Source of the DNA: Sphingomonas sp. R-74633
GTDB lineage: Bacteria > Pseudomonadota > Alphaproteobacteria > Sphingomonadales > Sphingomonadaceae
Assembly: GCF_013416555.1 (NCBI RefSeq)
Contig: NZ_JACCFG010000003.1
Coordinates: 1-64,000 of the forward strand
Reading direction: 5' to 3'
DNA: 64,000 nt
The notes beneath the pieces are model-generated. The model ran no database searches and was not told the DNA's origin. It was given only the letters and a program-made list of their open reading frames with translations. This document shows, piece after piece, positions 45,909-54,496 of this stretch. Every line of letters begins with the position of its first letter. Position 1 is the first letter of the stretch. The position numbers and the translations under genes are program-made.

Positions 45909-48845
45909 ATGGGCTATGAGGGCCTGGACTTCGACGACATCGCCGGCGGCGTGAGCCCCGCATTCGTCGAGACGTTGTACCGCCGCTACAAGGCGGATCC
46001 CACGGGCATCGAGCCCAAGTGGCAGCAGTTTTTCGACGGACTCGAGAACACGGCGTCGGGCCCCAGCTGGGCGAACCCGCGCTGGCCGCTCGCCGAGACG
46101 GACGCCCTCACCGCCGGGCTCGACCCGACCCAGATGGAGCCGGCGCCCAAGCCCGCCAAGGGCGGCGCCGCGCCTGCGCCCAAGCCCGCCGGCCCGGCCG
46201 CGTCGGAGAGCGACATCGCCCGCGCTGCCGGCGATTCGATCCGCGCGATGCTGCTGATCCGCACCTATCGGGTGCGCGGTCACCTTGCCGCTACGCTCGA
46301 TCCGCTCGGCCTTGCCCGCCAGGACCTGCCGGCGGACATGACGCCCGAATATCACGGCTTCACCGGTGCCGACCTCGATCGCCCGATCTATCTCGGCGGC
46401 GCGCTCGGGCTGGAAAAGGCGACGGTGCGCGAGCTCGTCGAGACGCTGCGCGCGAACTACTGCGGCAATGTCGGCCTTGAGTATATGCACATCGCCGACG
46501 TCGAGGAGCGCCGCTTCCTCCAGGAGCGGATGGAGGGCAAGGACAAGGCCATCCAGTTCACCGTCGACGGCAAGAAGGCGATCCTCTCCAAGGTCATCGA
46601 GGCCGAGGAGTGGGAGCGCTTCTGCGGCAAGAAATACGTCGGCACCAAGCGCTTCGGCCTCGACGGCGGCGAAGCGATGATCCCGGCGATGGAAGCCATC
46701 ATCAAGTACGGCGGCCAGCTCGGCGTGCGTGAGATCGTCTATGGCATGGCGCATCGCGGCCGGCTGAACATGCTCGCCAACGTGCTGTCCAAGCCGTACC
46801 GCGCGATCTTCCACGAATTCTCGGGCGGCTCGGCCAACCCCGATGACGTCGGCGGCTCGGGCGACGTGAAGTATCACCTCGGCACCAGCACCGATCGCGA
46901 GTTCGATGGGATCAGCGTCCACATGTCGCTGGTCGCCAACCCCTCGCACCTGGAAGCCGCCGATCCGGTCGTGCTCGGCAAGACCCGCGCGATCCAGACG
47001 ATCGCCGGCGATCTCGAGAACCACACCGCCTCGCTGCCCGTGCTGCTGCATGGTGACGCCGCGTTCGCCGGCCAAGGCATCGTCTGGGAGTGCCTCGGCT
47101 TCTCGGGCATCCGCGGCTACAATACCGGCGGCTGCCTGCACTTCATCATCAACAACCAGATCGGCTTCACGACGAGCCCGCAATTCGCGCGCTCCTCGCC
47201 CTATCCGTCGGACGTCGCCAAGGGCGTCCAGGCGCCGATCTTCCACGTCAATGGCGACGATCCCGAGGCAGTGACCTTCGCCTGCAAGATGGCGATCGAG
47301 TTCCGCCAGACCTTCAAGCGCGACGTCGTGATCGACATGTGGTGCTATCGCCGCTTCGGCCACAATGAAGGCGATGAGCCCTCGTTCACCCAGCCACTGA
47401 TGTACAAGGCGATCCGCCAGCATCCGTCGGTGAGCGCGGTCTATACCAAGCGCCTGATCGGCGAAGGCACGATCGACCAGGGTTTCGTCGACGAGAAGAC
47501 CAAGCAGTTCAACCTGCTGCTCGAAGGCGAGTTCGAGGCCGGCAAGTCGTACCTCCCCAACAAGGCCGACTGGTTCGGCGGCCGCTGGTCGGGCCTCGCG
47601 GCTCCCGGCGATCCCGAGACGGCGCGTCGTTCGGTCGATACCGGCATCGAGAAGAAGCTGTTCGATAGCCTCGGCCGCACGCTGACCGAAGTCCCGGCGG
47701 ATCTCGAGATCCACAAGACGCTCGGCCGCGTGCTCGACGCCAAGCGCGCGATGTTCCAGACCGGCCAGAATTTCGACTGGGCGACCGGCGAGGCCTTGGC
47801 CTTCGGCGCGCTGCTGTCGGAAGGCTATGGCGTGCGTCTCTCGGGTCAGGACTCGGGCCGCGGCACCTTCTCGCAGCGCCACGCCGTCTGGGTCGACCAG
47901 AATACCGAGCGCAAATATGTGCCGCTCACGACGATCCCGCACGGTTCGTTCGAGGTGCTCGACTCGCCGCTCAGCGAGTATGGCGTGCTTGGCTTCGAGT
48001 ATGGTTACGCACTCGCCGATCCGAAGACGCTGGTGCTGTGGGAAGCGCAGTTCGGCGACTTCGCCAACGGTGCGCAGATCATGATCGACCAGTTCATCGC
48101 CGCGGGCGAGGCCAAGTGGCTGCGCGCCAACGGCCTGGTGATGCTGCTGCCGCACGGCTATGAGGGCCAGGGCCCCGAGCACAGCTCGGCACGTCCGGAG
48201 CGCTATCTCCAGCTCTGCGCGGAAGACAATATGCAGGTCGTCAACATCACGACGCCGGCAAACTACTTCCACCTGCTGCGCCGCCAGATGCACCGCAACT
48301 TCCGCAAGCCGCTGGTGCAGATGACGCCGAAGTCGCTGCTCCGCCACAAGATGGCGGTGTCGAAGGCCGAGGACTTCCTCGGCGACAGCCACTTCATGCG
48401 CATCCTCTCGGACCCCAGCGCACCGGCCGATACCGATGTGAAGCGTCTCGTCCTGTGCTCGGGCAAGGTCGCCTATGACCTGATCGAGGCACGCGACGCG
48501 GCGGGCGACAAGAATACCGCGATCGTCCGCGTCGAGCAGCTCTATCCCTTCCCGGGCGAAGCACTGGCCAAGCGCCTGTCGCGCATGCCCAATGTCGAGG
48601 AAGTGATCTGGGCGCAGGAAGAGCCGAAGAACAACGGCTATTGGACCTTCGTCGAGCCCTTCATCGAGGCGAGCCTCAAGGAAGCCGGCTCGAAGGTCGC
48701 GCGCGCGCGCTATGCCGGCCGTGCGCCCGCCGCGGCGGTCGCCACCGGCCTGATGAAACGCCACCAGGCCGAGCAGGGGGCGCTCGTCGCCGACGCGCTC
48801 GGTCACAATGTCCGCGAAGAAATTCGCCGGACCCGCAACCAGTAA
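45909..48845 (+). CDS. sucA: 2-oxoglutarate dehydrogenase E1 component
   Basis: The 978-residue thiamine-diphosphate enzyme decarboxylates 2-oxoglutarate and transfers succinyl to SucB. The N-terminal helical segment (GGVSPAFVETLYRRYKADPTGIEPKWQQFFDGL), a Pro/Ala linker, then GMAHRGRLNMLANVL, the ThDP motif GDAAFAGQG...NNQIGFTTSP, and the C-terminal transketolase domain (RGTFSQRHAVWVDQ) are all present. I place the start at ATG 45909 (MGYEGLDFDDIAGG). An in-frame ATG at 45876 is possible but would translate through the GGGAGCGCT repeat; neither start has a strong ribosome-binding site. Confidence 0.96.
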   Translation: MGYEGLDFDDIAGGVSPAFVETLYRRYKADPTGIEPKWQQFFDGLENTASGPSWANPRWPLAETDALTAGLDPTQMEPAPKPAKGGAAPAPKPAGPAASESDIARAAGDSIRAMLLIRTYRVRGHLAATLDPLGLARQDLPADMTPEYHGFTGADLDRPIYLGGALGLEKATVRELVETLRANYCGNVGLEYMHIADVEERRFLQERMEGKDKAIQFTVDGKKAILSKVIEAEEWERFCGKKYVGTKRFGLDGGEAMIPAMEAIIKYGGQLGVREIVYGMAHRGRLNMLANVLSKPYRAIFHEFSGGSANPDDVGGSGDVKYHLGTSTDREFDGISVHMSLVANPSHLEAADPVVLGKTRAIQTIAGDLENHTASLPVLLHGDAAFAGQGIVWECLGFSGIRGYNTGGCLHFIINNQIGFTTSPQFARSSPYPSDVAKGVQAPIFHVNGDDPEAVTFACKMAIEFRQTFKRDVVIDMWCYRRFGHNEGDEPSFTQPLMYKAIRQHPSVSAVYTKRLIGEGTIDQGFVDEKTKQFNLLLEGEFEAGKSYLPNKADWFGGRWSGLAAPGDPETARRSVDTGIEKKLFDSLGRTLTEVPADLEIHKTLGRVLDAKRAMFQTGQNFDWATGEALAFGALLSEGYGVRLSGQDSGRGTFSQRHAVWVDQNTERKYVPLTTIPHGSFEVLDSPLSEYGVLGFEYGYALADPKTLVLWEAQFGDFANGAQIMIDQFIAAGEAKWLRANGLVMLLPHGYEGQGPEHSSARPERYLQLCAEDNMQVVNITTPANYFHLLRRQMHRNFRKPLVQMTPKSLLRHKMAVSKAEDFLGDSHFMRILSDPSAPADTDVKRLVLCSGKVAYDLIEARDAAGDKNTAIVRVEQLYPFPGEALAKRLSRMPNVEEVIWAQEEPKNNGYWTFVEPFIEASLKEAGSKVARARYAGRAPAAAVATGLMKRHQAEQGALVADALGHNVREEIRRTRNQ

Positions 48846-48872
48846 ACCCGTCCCCAGGAACGAGGAAAGACA

Positions 48873-50081
48873 ATGGCAGACGTTAAAGTCCCGGTGCTGG
48901 GCGAGTCGATCACCGAAGCAACGGTCGGCGAATGGCTGAAGAACCCCGGCGATCCCGTCGCGCTCGACGAACCGATCGCCAGCCTCGAGACCGACAAGGT
49001 CTCGGTCGAAGTCGGCAGCCCGGTTGCCGGCGTGATGGGTGAGCAGATCGCCAAGGTCGGTGACACGGTCGAAGTCGGCGCAGTGATCGCGGTGGTGACC
49101 GAGGGCGGCGCCGCTGCCGCACCGAGCGCGGCGCCCGCCGCTGCGCCCGCTCCCACCCCGGCCCCGGCTGCCGCTCCGGCGCCCAGCGACGAAGCTGCTG
49201 CGCTCTCGCCGTCGGTTCGCCGCGCGGTGCTCGAGACCGGCGTCGATCCCTCGACCGTGCAGGGCACCGGCAAGGACGGCCGCCTGACCAAGGACGATGT
49301 GATGACCGCGGCGAGCAACAAGCCCGCTCCGGCCGCCACCCCGGCCCCCGCCGCCGCGCCGGCTGCTTCCTCGGCCAATGGCCGCAAGGAAGAGCGCGTC
49401 AAGATGACGCGCCTGCGCCAGACCGTCGCCAAGCGCCTCAAGGAAGCGCAGAACACCGCCGCGATGCTCACCACGTTCAACGACGTGGACATGACCGCGG
49501 TGATCGAGGCCCGGACCAAGTACAAGGATCTGTTCGAGAAGAAGCACGGTGTTCGCCTGGGCTTCATGGGCTTCTTCGTGAAGGCCGCCTGCATGGCGCT
49601 CAAGGACATCCCCGGCGTCAACGGCTCGATCGAAGGCGATGAGATCGTCTATCACGATTATTGCGACATCTCGGTCGCCGTCTCCGCCCCGCAGGGGCTG
49701 GTCGTCCCCGTGATCCGCGACGCCGAGACGCTCTCGGTCGCCGGCATCGAGAAGACGATCGGCGACTTCGGCAAGCGCGCCAAGGACGGCACGCTCAAGA
49801 TGGAAGAAATGAAGGGCGGCACCTTCACCATCTCGAACGGCGGCGTGTTCGGCTCGCTGATGTCGACTCCGATCATCAACCCGCCCCAGTCGGCCGTGCT
49901 CGGCCTGCACCGCATCGAGGACCGCCCCGTGGTCCGCGACGGCCAGGTCGTCGTCCGCCCGATGATGTATCTCGCGCTCAGCTACGACCACCGCCTGGTC
50001 GATGGCCGCGAGGCAGTGACCTTCCTCGTCGCGCTCAAGAACGCGATCGAGGATCCGACCCGTCTGCTGATCGACCTTTGA
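48873..50081 (+). CDS. sucB: 2-oxoglutarate dehydrogenase E2, dihydrolipoyl succinyltransferase
   Basis: The 402-residue core enzyme has one lipoyl domain (residues 1-77, lipoylated Lys in ETDKVSVEV), an Ala/Pro hinge, an E1/E3-binding domain ([32 protein letters not shown]), a second hinge, and the catalytic domain with [18 protein letters not shown] carrying the His and Asp of the acyltransferase. One lipoyl domain is standard for SucB. AGGA precedes the ATG. A large palindromic element lies between it and lpd. Confidence 0.97.
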   Translation: MADVKVPVLGESITEATVGEWLKNPGDPVALDEPIASLETDKVSVEVGSPVAGVMGEQIAKVGDTVEVGAVIAVVTEGGAAAAPSAAPAAAPAPTPAPAAAPAPSDEAAALSPSVRRAVLETGVDPSTVQGTGKDGRLTKDDVMTAASNKPAPAATPAPAAAPAASSANGRKEERVKMTRLRQTVAKRLKEAQNTAAMLTTFNDVDMTAVIEARTKYKDLFEKKHGVRLGFMGFFVKAACMALKDIPGVNGSIEGDEIVYHDYCDISVAVSAPQGLVVPVIRDAETLSVAGIEKTIGDFGKRAKDGTLKMEEMKGGTFTISNGGVFGSLMSTPIINPPQSAVLGLHRIEDRPVVRDGQVVVRPMMYLALSYDHRLVDGREAVTFLVALKNAIEDPTRLLIDL

Positions 50082-50099
50082 TCGCAGAAGACCAGCTGA

Positions 50100-50200
50100 T
50101 CCCCGGCGAAGGCCGGGGCCCAGTTGGGTATGACGTTTGAAACTAGGCGAGACGCGCACCAGATTCCGTCTCGATACTGGGCCCCGGCCTTCGCCGGGGA
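50100..50200. repeat. 101-nt palindromic element between sucB and lpdA
   Basis: Two perfectly complementary 25-nt arms, 50100-50124 and 50176-50200, are separated by 51 nt that contain a second perfect 7-bp inverted repeat, CGAGACG (50148-50154) with CGTCTCG (50167-50173). Each outer arm also folds on itself (CCCCGGC-GAAG-GCCGGGG). In RNA this gives a long hairpin or paired stem-loops without a T-run. It begins 18 bp after the sucB stop and ends 17 bp before lpdA. Arms of this sequence type recur in sphingomonads as mobile palindromes. Confidence 0.8.
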
Positions 50201-50217
50201 ACAAGGAAGAGAAGAAC

Positions 50218-51612
50218 ATGGCCGACTATGATTTCGACGTCCTGGTGATCGGTTCGGGCCCCGGCGGCTATGTCGCGGCGATCCGCGCAGCGCAGCTCGG
50301 CCTGCGCACCGGTTGCGTCGAGAGCCGCGAGACGCTTGGCGGCACCTGCCTCAACGTCGGCTGCATCCCCTCCAAGGCACTGCTCAACGCGTCGGAGAAG
50401 TTCGACGAGGCGAAGAACGGCGTCCTCGCCAAGCACGGCATCAAGCTCGGCTCGGTCGAGCTCGACCTCCCGACGATGATGGCCGACAAGGACAAGGCCG
50501 TCACCGGCCTCACCGGCGGCGTCGCCTTCCTGTTCAAGAAGAACAAGGTCGAGTGGGTGAAGGGCCTCGGCACCTTCATCGACGCGCACACCGTGCAGGT
50601 CGGCGATCGCAAGGTCACTGCCAAGAACATCGTCATCGCCACCGGCTCGTCTGTCACCCCGCTTCCGGGCGTCGAGATCGACCAGAAGGTCGTCGTCGAC
50701 TCGACCGGCGCGATCGCGCTGGACAAGGTGCCCGAGCACATGATCGTGATCGGCGGCGGCGTGATCGGCCTCGAGCTCGGCTCGGTCTGGCAGCGCCTCG
50801 GCGCCAAGGTCACCGTGGTCGAGTTCCTCGACCAGCTGCTCCCGGGCATGGACGGCGAGGTCCGCAAGGAAGCCGCCAAGATCTTCAAGAAGCAGGGCAT
50901 GGAGATCAAGCTCTCCACCAAGGTGACCGGCGTGACCGTGAGTGGCGGCAAGGCGACCGTGACGGTCGAGCCCGCCGCCGGCGGCGCTGCCGAGACGCTC
51001 GAGGCCGATGCCGTCCTCGTCTCGATCGGCCGCCGTCCGAATACCGAAGGCCTCGGCCTCGACAAGATCGGCCTCGCCACCAACCAGCGCGGCCAGATCG
51101 AGACCGATCACAGCTTCCGCACCGCCGTCGACGGCGTCTGGGCGATCGGCGACGTCATCCCGGGCCCGATGCTCGCGCACAAGGCCGAGGACGAAGGCAT
51201 TGCGGTCGCCGAGAATATCGCCGGCCTCACCGGCATCGTGAACCACGACGTGATCCCGAGCGTGGTCTACACGCACCCCGAGATCGCCGGCGTCGGCCTG
51301 ACCGAAGAACAGGCTTCGGCACGCGGCGAGATCAAGGTCGGCAAGTTCCCGATGGCCGGCAACAGCCGCGCCAAGGCGATCGACGACACGGTCGGCTGGG
51401 TGAAGGTGATCGCCGACGCCAAGACCGACCGCGTGCTCGGCACCTGGATCATCACCTCGGTCGCCGGCACGATGATCGCGCAGGTCGCCCAGGCGATGGA
51501 GTTCGGCGCGACTTCGGAAGACATCGCCTATACCTGCCACGCGCACCCGACGCACAGCGAGGCGATCAAGGAAGCGGCGATGGCGGTGCTCGGCAAGCCG
51601 ATCCACGTCTGA
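50218..51612 (+). CDS. lpdA: Dihydrolipoyl dehydrogenase (E3)
   Basis: The 464-residue flavoenzyme reoxidises lipoyl groups of the 2-oxoglutarate dehydrogenase complex. FAD loop VLVIGSGPGGYVAAIRAAQLG, redox pair Cys44 and Cys49 in GGTCLNVGCIPSK, NAD loop IVIGGGVIGLELGSVW, and the C-terminal base His in CHAHPTHSEAIKEA are present. It may also serve other lipoyl complexes. GAAGAG precedes the ATG. The palindromic element upstream could set its expression relative to sucAB. Confidence 0.97.
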   Translation: MADYDFDVLVIGSGPGGYVAAIRAAQLGLRTGCVESRETLGGTCLNVGCIPSKALLNASEKFDEAKNGVLAKHGIKLGSVELDLPTMMADKDKAVTGLTGGVAFLFKKNKVEWVKGLGTFIDAHTVQVGDRKVTAKNIVIATGSSVTPLPGVEIDQKVVVDSTGAIALDKVPEHMIVIGGGVIGLELGSVWQRLGAKVTVVEFLDQLLPGMDGEVRKEAAKIFKKQGMEIKLSTKVTGVTVSGGKATVTVEPAAGGAAETLEADAVLVSIGRRPNTEGLGLDKIGLATNQRGQIETDHSFRTAVDGVWAIGDVIPGPMLAHKAEDEGIAVAENIAGLTGIVNHDVIPSVVYTHPEIAGVGLTEEQASARGEIKVGKFPMAGNSRAKAIDDTVGWVKVIADAKTDRVLGTWIITSVAGTMIAQVAQAMEFGATSEDIAYTCHAHPTHSEAIKEAAMAVLGKPIHV

Positions 51613-51621
51613 GCCGGCCGA

Positions 51622-51642
51622 CGGCGCGGCTTTGCCGCGCCG
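51622..51642 (+). terminator. Hairpin after lpdA
   Basis: A perfect 9-bp GC-only stem (51622-51630 with 51634-51642) with loop TTT, 9 bp after the lpdA stop. There is no T-run, so it is a weak or Rho-dependent end signal for the TCA operon. Confidence 0.5.
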
Positions 51643-51705
51643 CTTGTGCCAACCCAAGCCCCGCGCCTAGGATCGAGCCTGGTGTCTTTGACGACAGGCT
51701 TGCCT

Positions 51706-52128
51706 ATGCCCGTGGAAGCGCAGATCGCGGCCTATATCGCCGCCCAGCCCGAGCCCAAGCGCAGCGACCTGCAGGCGCTGCACGATCGCGTCCTCCAGAT
51801 ACTCCCCGGCGCCAAAACCTGGTTCCTCGACGGCACCGACGATACCGGCAAGATCGTCTCCAATCCGAATATCGGCTTCGGCTCCCGCACGATGCATTAT
51901 GCCGACGGCAAGACGCGCGAATTCTACCGGGTCGGCCTGAGCGCGAACACCGCCGGCATCTCGGTCTATATCCTCGGCATCGAGGACAAGAACCATCTGG
52001 CGGAAACCTATGGGCCGACGCTCGGCAAGGCCAAGGTCACCGGCTATTGCATCAGGTTCAAGGCGTTGAAGGACATCGACCTCAGCACGCTCGAGGCCGC
52101 GATCCGCGACGGCGCTGCCCGCGATTAA
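51706..52128 (+). CDS. DUF1801-type protein
   Basis: The 140-residue cytosolic protein has the DUF1801 (YdhG-like) pattern: IAAYIAAQPEPKRSDLQALHDRVLQILPGAKTWFLDG, then GFGSRTMHYADGKTREFYRVGLSANTAGISVYILGIE, and a closing YCIRFKALKDIDLSTLEAAIRDG. This compact alpha-beta family has no settled biochemical role. The ATG at 51706 is preferred to longer in-frame starts because it begins at the conserved domain. The end overlaps the convergent DUF1275 gene by 4 bp. Confidence 0.78.
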   Translation: MPVEAQIAAYIAAQPEPKRSDLQALHDRVLQILPGAKTWFLDGTDDTGKIVSNPNIGFGSRTMHYADGKTREFYRVGLSANTAGISVYILGIEDKNHLAETYGPTLGKAKVTGYCIRFKALKDIDLSTLEAAIRDGAARD

Positions 52129-52790
52129 TTGACCGCCCAGGGTCCGCTCAGCTTCGGCCGGATGCGCACCAGCGCGAAGCTGATCACCGCGCTGGCGATT
52201 GGCGCCAGCCACAAGGCCGTCCAGCCCCAGCGGACATGGCTCGCCGCGCCCATCACCACGCCGGCGAGGAAGCCCAGCCACAGGAACAGATAGAGCGACC
52301 AGCCCCAGCGGTCCTTGTCGCCCATCAGCGCGCCGGCCATCTTCTGCCCCATCTTGACCAGCGAACCGGTCATATAGGTCACGCCCACGCTCACTTCGCC
52401 CTCGCGGTTGAGGATGCCGTTCTCGCAGCCCATCGCCATGGCGAGGAAGATCAGCACGAGCGGCCCCGGCGCGAGGCTGGCGACTGTCGCGGCCACCACG
52501 AGAAGCACCGTCACCGCCGCCATCACGCTCTCGCGGAACCGCGCCTGGCGCCAGCGCGTGATCACGCTCGCCAGGATCACGCCGCTGACGAAGCTCAGCA
52601 CCAGGCTCGCCGCGGTCGCCGCGTCCCCGGGAATATCGCCGCCCAGCCCCACGCCGAGCCGAGTCGTGTTGCCGCTCATAAAGGCGGTGAAGAAGCCGCC
52701 CAGGCTGGTGAAGGCGAGGGCATCGACAAAGCCGGCAAGCGCGGCAAGGCAGATGGCGATGACGATCAGGGGGGACTCGGTACGCTGCAT
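52125..52790 (-). CDS. DUF1275/YoaK family membrane protein
   Basis: The 221-residue integral membrane protein has six hydrophobic helices and the family signatures: CLAALAGFVDALAFTSLGGFFTAFMSGNTTRLGVGLG in the first hairpin and MAMGCENGILNREGEVSVGVTYMTGSLVKMGQKM in the middle. Function is not known; no transported substrate is established. The ATG at 52790 gives MQRTESPLIVIAICL, with GAGAG upstream; the upstream extension is unlikely. Divergent from the TRIC-type channel gene, 62 bp apart. Confidence 0.87.
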   Translation of the reverse strand: MQRTESPLIVIAICLAALAGFVDALAFTSLGGFFTAFMSGNTTRLGVGLGGDIPGDAATAASLVLSFVSGVILASVITRWRQARFRESVMAAVTVLLVVAATVASLAPGPLVLIFLAMAMGCENGILNREGEVSVGVTYMTGSLVKMGQKMAGALMGDKDRWGWSLYLFLWLGFLAGVVMGAASHVRWGWTALWLAPIASAVISFALVRIRPKLSGPWAVN

Positions 52791-52852
52791 GGCGCTCTCA
52801 TGCCCCAGCCGCGCATTTGACAGCAAGCCGTTCCCCGCATGAAACATCTTTC

Positions 52853-53488
52853 ATGGAAGCCGTAACCGCCGCCGCCCGTATCGGGCCGATCCTGCCCTGG
52901 CTCGACCTGTTCGGCATCGCCGTGTTCGCCGCCACCGGCGCGCTCGCCGCCGCGCACCGCGCGCAGACCTTCGTCACCGCCGCCTTCTTCGCGCTCGTCA
53001 CCGGCGTCGGCGGCGGCACGATCCGCGACCTGCTGATCGGCGCGCCGGTCTTCTGGGTGCATGACGCGACAGTCGCCACGCTGATCCTCGCCGTCGCAGT
53101 GCTGATCTGGATGACCCCGCAGCGCTGGTGGAGCGACAATACTTTCGCGTGGCTCGATGCCTTCGGCCTCGCCGCCTATGCCGCGTTCGGCGCGGCCAAG
53201 GCGCTCAGCTACGGCATCCCGCCGGTGCCCGCCGCAGTGATGGGGGTCGTAACGGCCTGCGCCGGCGGCATCATCCGCGACGTGCTGGCGAACGAGCCGT
53301 CGATCCTGATGCGCCCCGAGCTCTACGTCACTGCCGCCGCGCTCACTGCGATGCTGCAGGTGGTGCTCACCCTTGCCGGGCTGCCGGTATTCGTCGCGGG
53401 AATGCTCGCCGCCAGCGCGGGCTTTGGCCTGCGCGCCGCGGCGATCGTGTGGAAGCTCGGCCTGCCTGCCTATCGCGGGCGGCGTTAG
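52853..53488 (+). CDS. TRIC-type cation channel (UPF0126/YicG family)
   Basis: The 211-residue membrane protein has seven helices arranged as an internal duplication, each half with the UPF0126 motif: LDLFGIAVFAATGALAAAHRAQTFVTAAFFALVTGVGGGTIRDLLIG and LDAFGLAAYAAFGAAKALSYG...GVVTACAGGIIRDVLANEP. Prokaryotic members of this fold form trimeric cation channels. The physiological ion is unknown. The ATG at 52853 is the first in-frame start that keeps helix 1 intact. It overlaps the convergent STAS-like gene by 4 bp. Confidence 0.88.
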   Translation: MEAVTAAARIGPILPWLDLFGIAVFAATGALAAAHRAQTFVTAAFFALVTGVGGGTIRDLLIGAPVFWVHDATVATLILAVAVLIWMTPQRWWSDNTFAWLDAFGLAAYAAFGAAKALSYGIPPVPAAVMGVVTACAGGIIRDVLANEPSILMRPELYVTAAALTAMLQVVLTLAGLPVFVAGMLAASAGFGLRAAAIVWKLGLPAYRGRR

Positions 53489-53871
53489 GGCTCCATCAGC
53501 CAGGCGATCGCCGCCTCGCGATCGTCGAACACGCCGATATCGGCCCGCACTTCCTTGAGCCGCTGGACCTGCAGCCGGGCGAGCGCGGTGCTCACCACGA
53601 ACGCGATCTTGCGCGCCCAGAGCTTGCGTACCTCGGGATTGTCGAGCGTGTTCTTGATCAGCTCCACCGTGTCCTGCGGCACGACATGCACGCCGCTGGC
53701 ATCATAGAGCGTCACATGCTTGCCGACATCGTCGCCGAGCGAGCGGATCGCACTGCGCAGCTCCTCGCCGATCCAGGCGGCGTCCTCGGGCGCGATCAGC
53801 CCGCCGATGCGCAGATCGACAAGCTTGCGCTCGCGATCGACCTGAATGCTGTGCGAAACCGAATTGGACAT
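53485..53871 (-). CDS. STAS/SpoIIAA-like domain protein
   Basis: The 128-residue soluble protein alternates strands and helices as in STAS or SpoIIAA-like domains: HSIQVDRERKLVDLRIGGLIAPEDAAWIGEELRSAIRSLGDDVGKHVTLYDASGVHVVPQ, then a long helix DTVELIKNTLDNPEVRKLWARK and FVVSTALARLQVQRL. The last part DIGVFDDREAAIAWLMEP is typical of this group. There is no obvious phosphorylatable Ser at the anti-anti-sigma site, so a regulatory role by phosphorylation is not supported. The ATG at 53871 is chosen over an upstream ATG five codons away. Confidence 0.7.
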   Translation of the reverse strand: MSNSVSHSIQVDRERKLVDLRIGGLIAPEDAAWIGEELRSAIRSLGDDVGKHVTLYDASGVHVVPQDTVELIKNTLDNPEVRKLWARKIAFVVSTALARLQVQRLKEVRADIGVFDDREAAIAWLMEP

Positions 53872-53926
53872 GCGTGGGTCCCTCAACCACGGAAGCGGCG
53901 CCCTTAGCCGCTCGCTTCAAGACCCC

Positions 53927-54496
53927 TCAATCCCGGACAATCCCCATATCGGCGAATTTCCGCGGCTCGACCGGGGGAACGCGCGGCTCGTTCAATTCGC
54001 ACTGCCAGAAGCCGATATCGATCCACTGGCCATGCTTGAAGCCGACCTCGCGGTAGACACCCTGGCGGCGGAACCCCACCGCTTCGTGCAGCCGGATCGA
54101 GCGATCGTTCGGCAGCGCGATCGCGCCGATCGCATGGACGAAACCCTGGGCGCGCAGCGTGTCGATCAGCGCGCTGTAGAGCAGCCGCCCCACCCCCGAC
54201 CCGCTCGACGTGTCGGTCAGATAGATCGAGGTCTCGCAGACATAGCGATAGGCCGGCCGGTCACGGAACTTGCTGGCATAGGCATAGCCGATCACCCCGG
54301 CATCGGGATCGTCCGCCGCGCCGGTGGTCGCCACGATCCACGGGTAGAGCCCGTCGCTCGACGCCATGCGCTTGCGCATCTCGGCCTTGTCGGGCGCCTC
54401 AATCTCGAAGCTCGCGGTGCCGGTCAGCACATGCGGCGCATAGATCGCGGCGATGGCGGCGGCATCCTCGGGCGCCGCAGCGCGGATACCGATCAC
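53927..54496 (-). CDS. GNAT family N-acetyltransferase (phosphinothricin acetyltransferase-like)
   Basis: The 189-residue enzyme matches the Pat/YncA-type GNAT branch: IRAAAPEDAAAIAAIYAPHVLTGTASFEIEAPD, YAYASKFRDRPAYRYVCETSIYLTDTSSGSGVGRLLYSALIDTL (acetyl-CoA loop GSGVGR), and HEAVGFRRQGVYREVGFKHGQWIDIGFWQ. Members N-acetylate methionine derivatives or phosphinothricin-like compounds. The start is GTG at 54496, overlapping the sppA stop as GTGA, which makes it the second gene of an sppA operon. No ATG exists near the N-terminal domain boundary. Confidence 0.87.
   Translation of the reverse strand: MIGIRAAAPEDAAAIAAIYAPHVLTGTASFEIEAPDKAEMRKRMASSDGLYPWIVATTGAADDPDAGVIGYAYASKFRDRPAYRYVCETSIYLTDTSSGSGVGRLLYSALIDTLRAQGFVHAIGAIALPNDRSIRLHEAVGFRRQGVYREVGFKHGQWIDIGFWQCELNEPRVPPVEPRKFADMGIVRD

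Noticed and set aside
45885..50219. Long open frame (over 1400 codons) on the minus strand opposite sucA and sucB
   Set aside because: It is antisense to two certain genes; its composition is Arg/Asp/Gly/Val-rich as expected from reading the complementary strand of GC-biased codons, and no domain is recognisable.
50313..52820. Plus-strand open frame of 835 codons overlapping lpdA out of frame
   Set aside because: Arg/Pro/His-rich translation with no motifs; lpdA in another frame has all its catalytic motifs.
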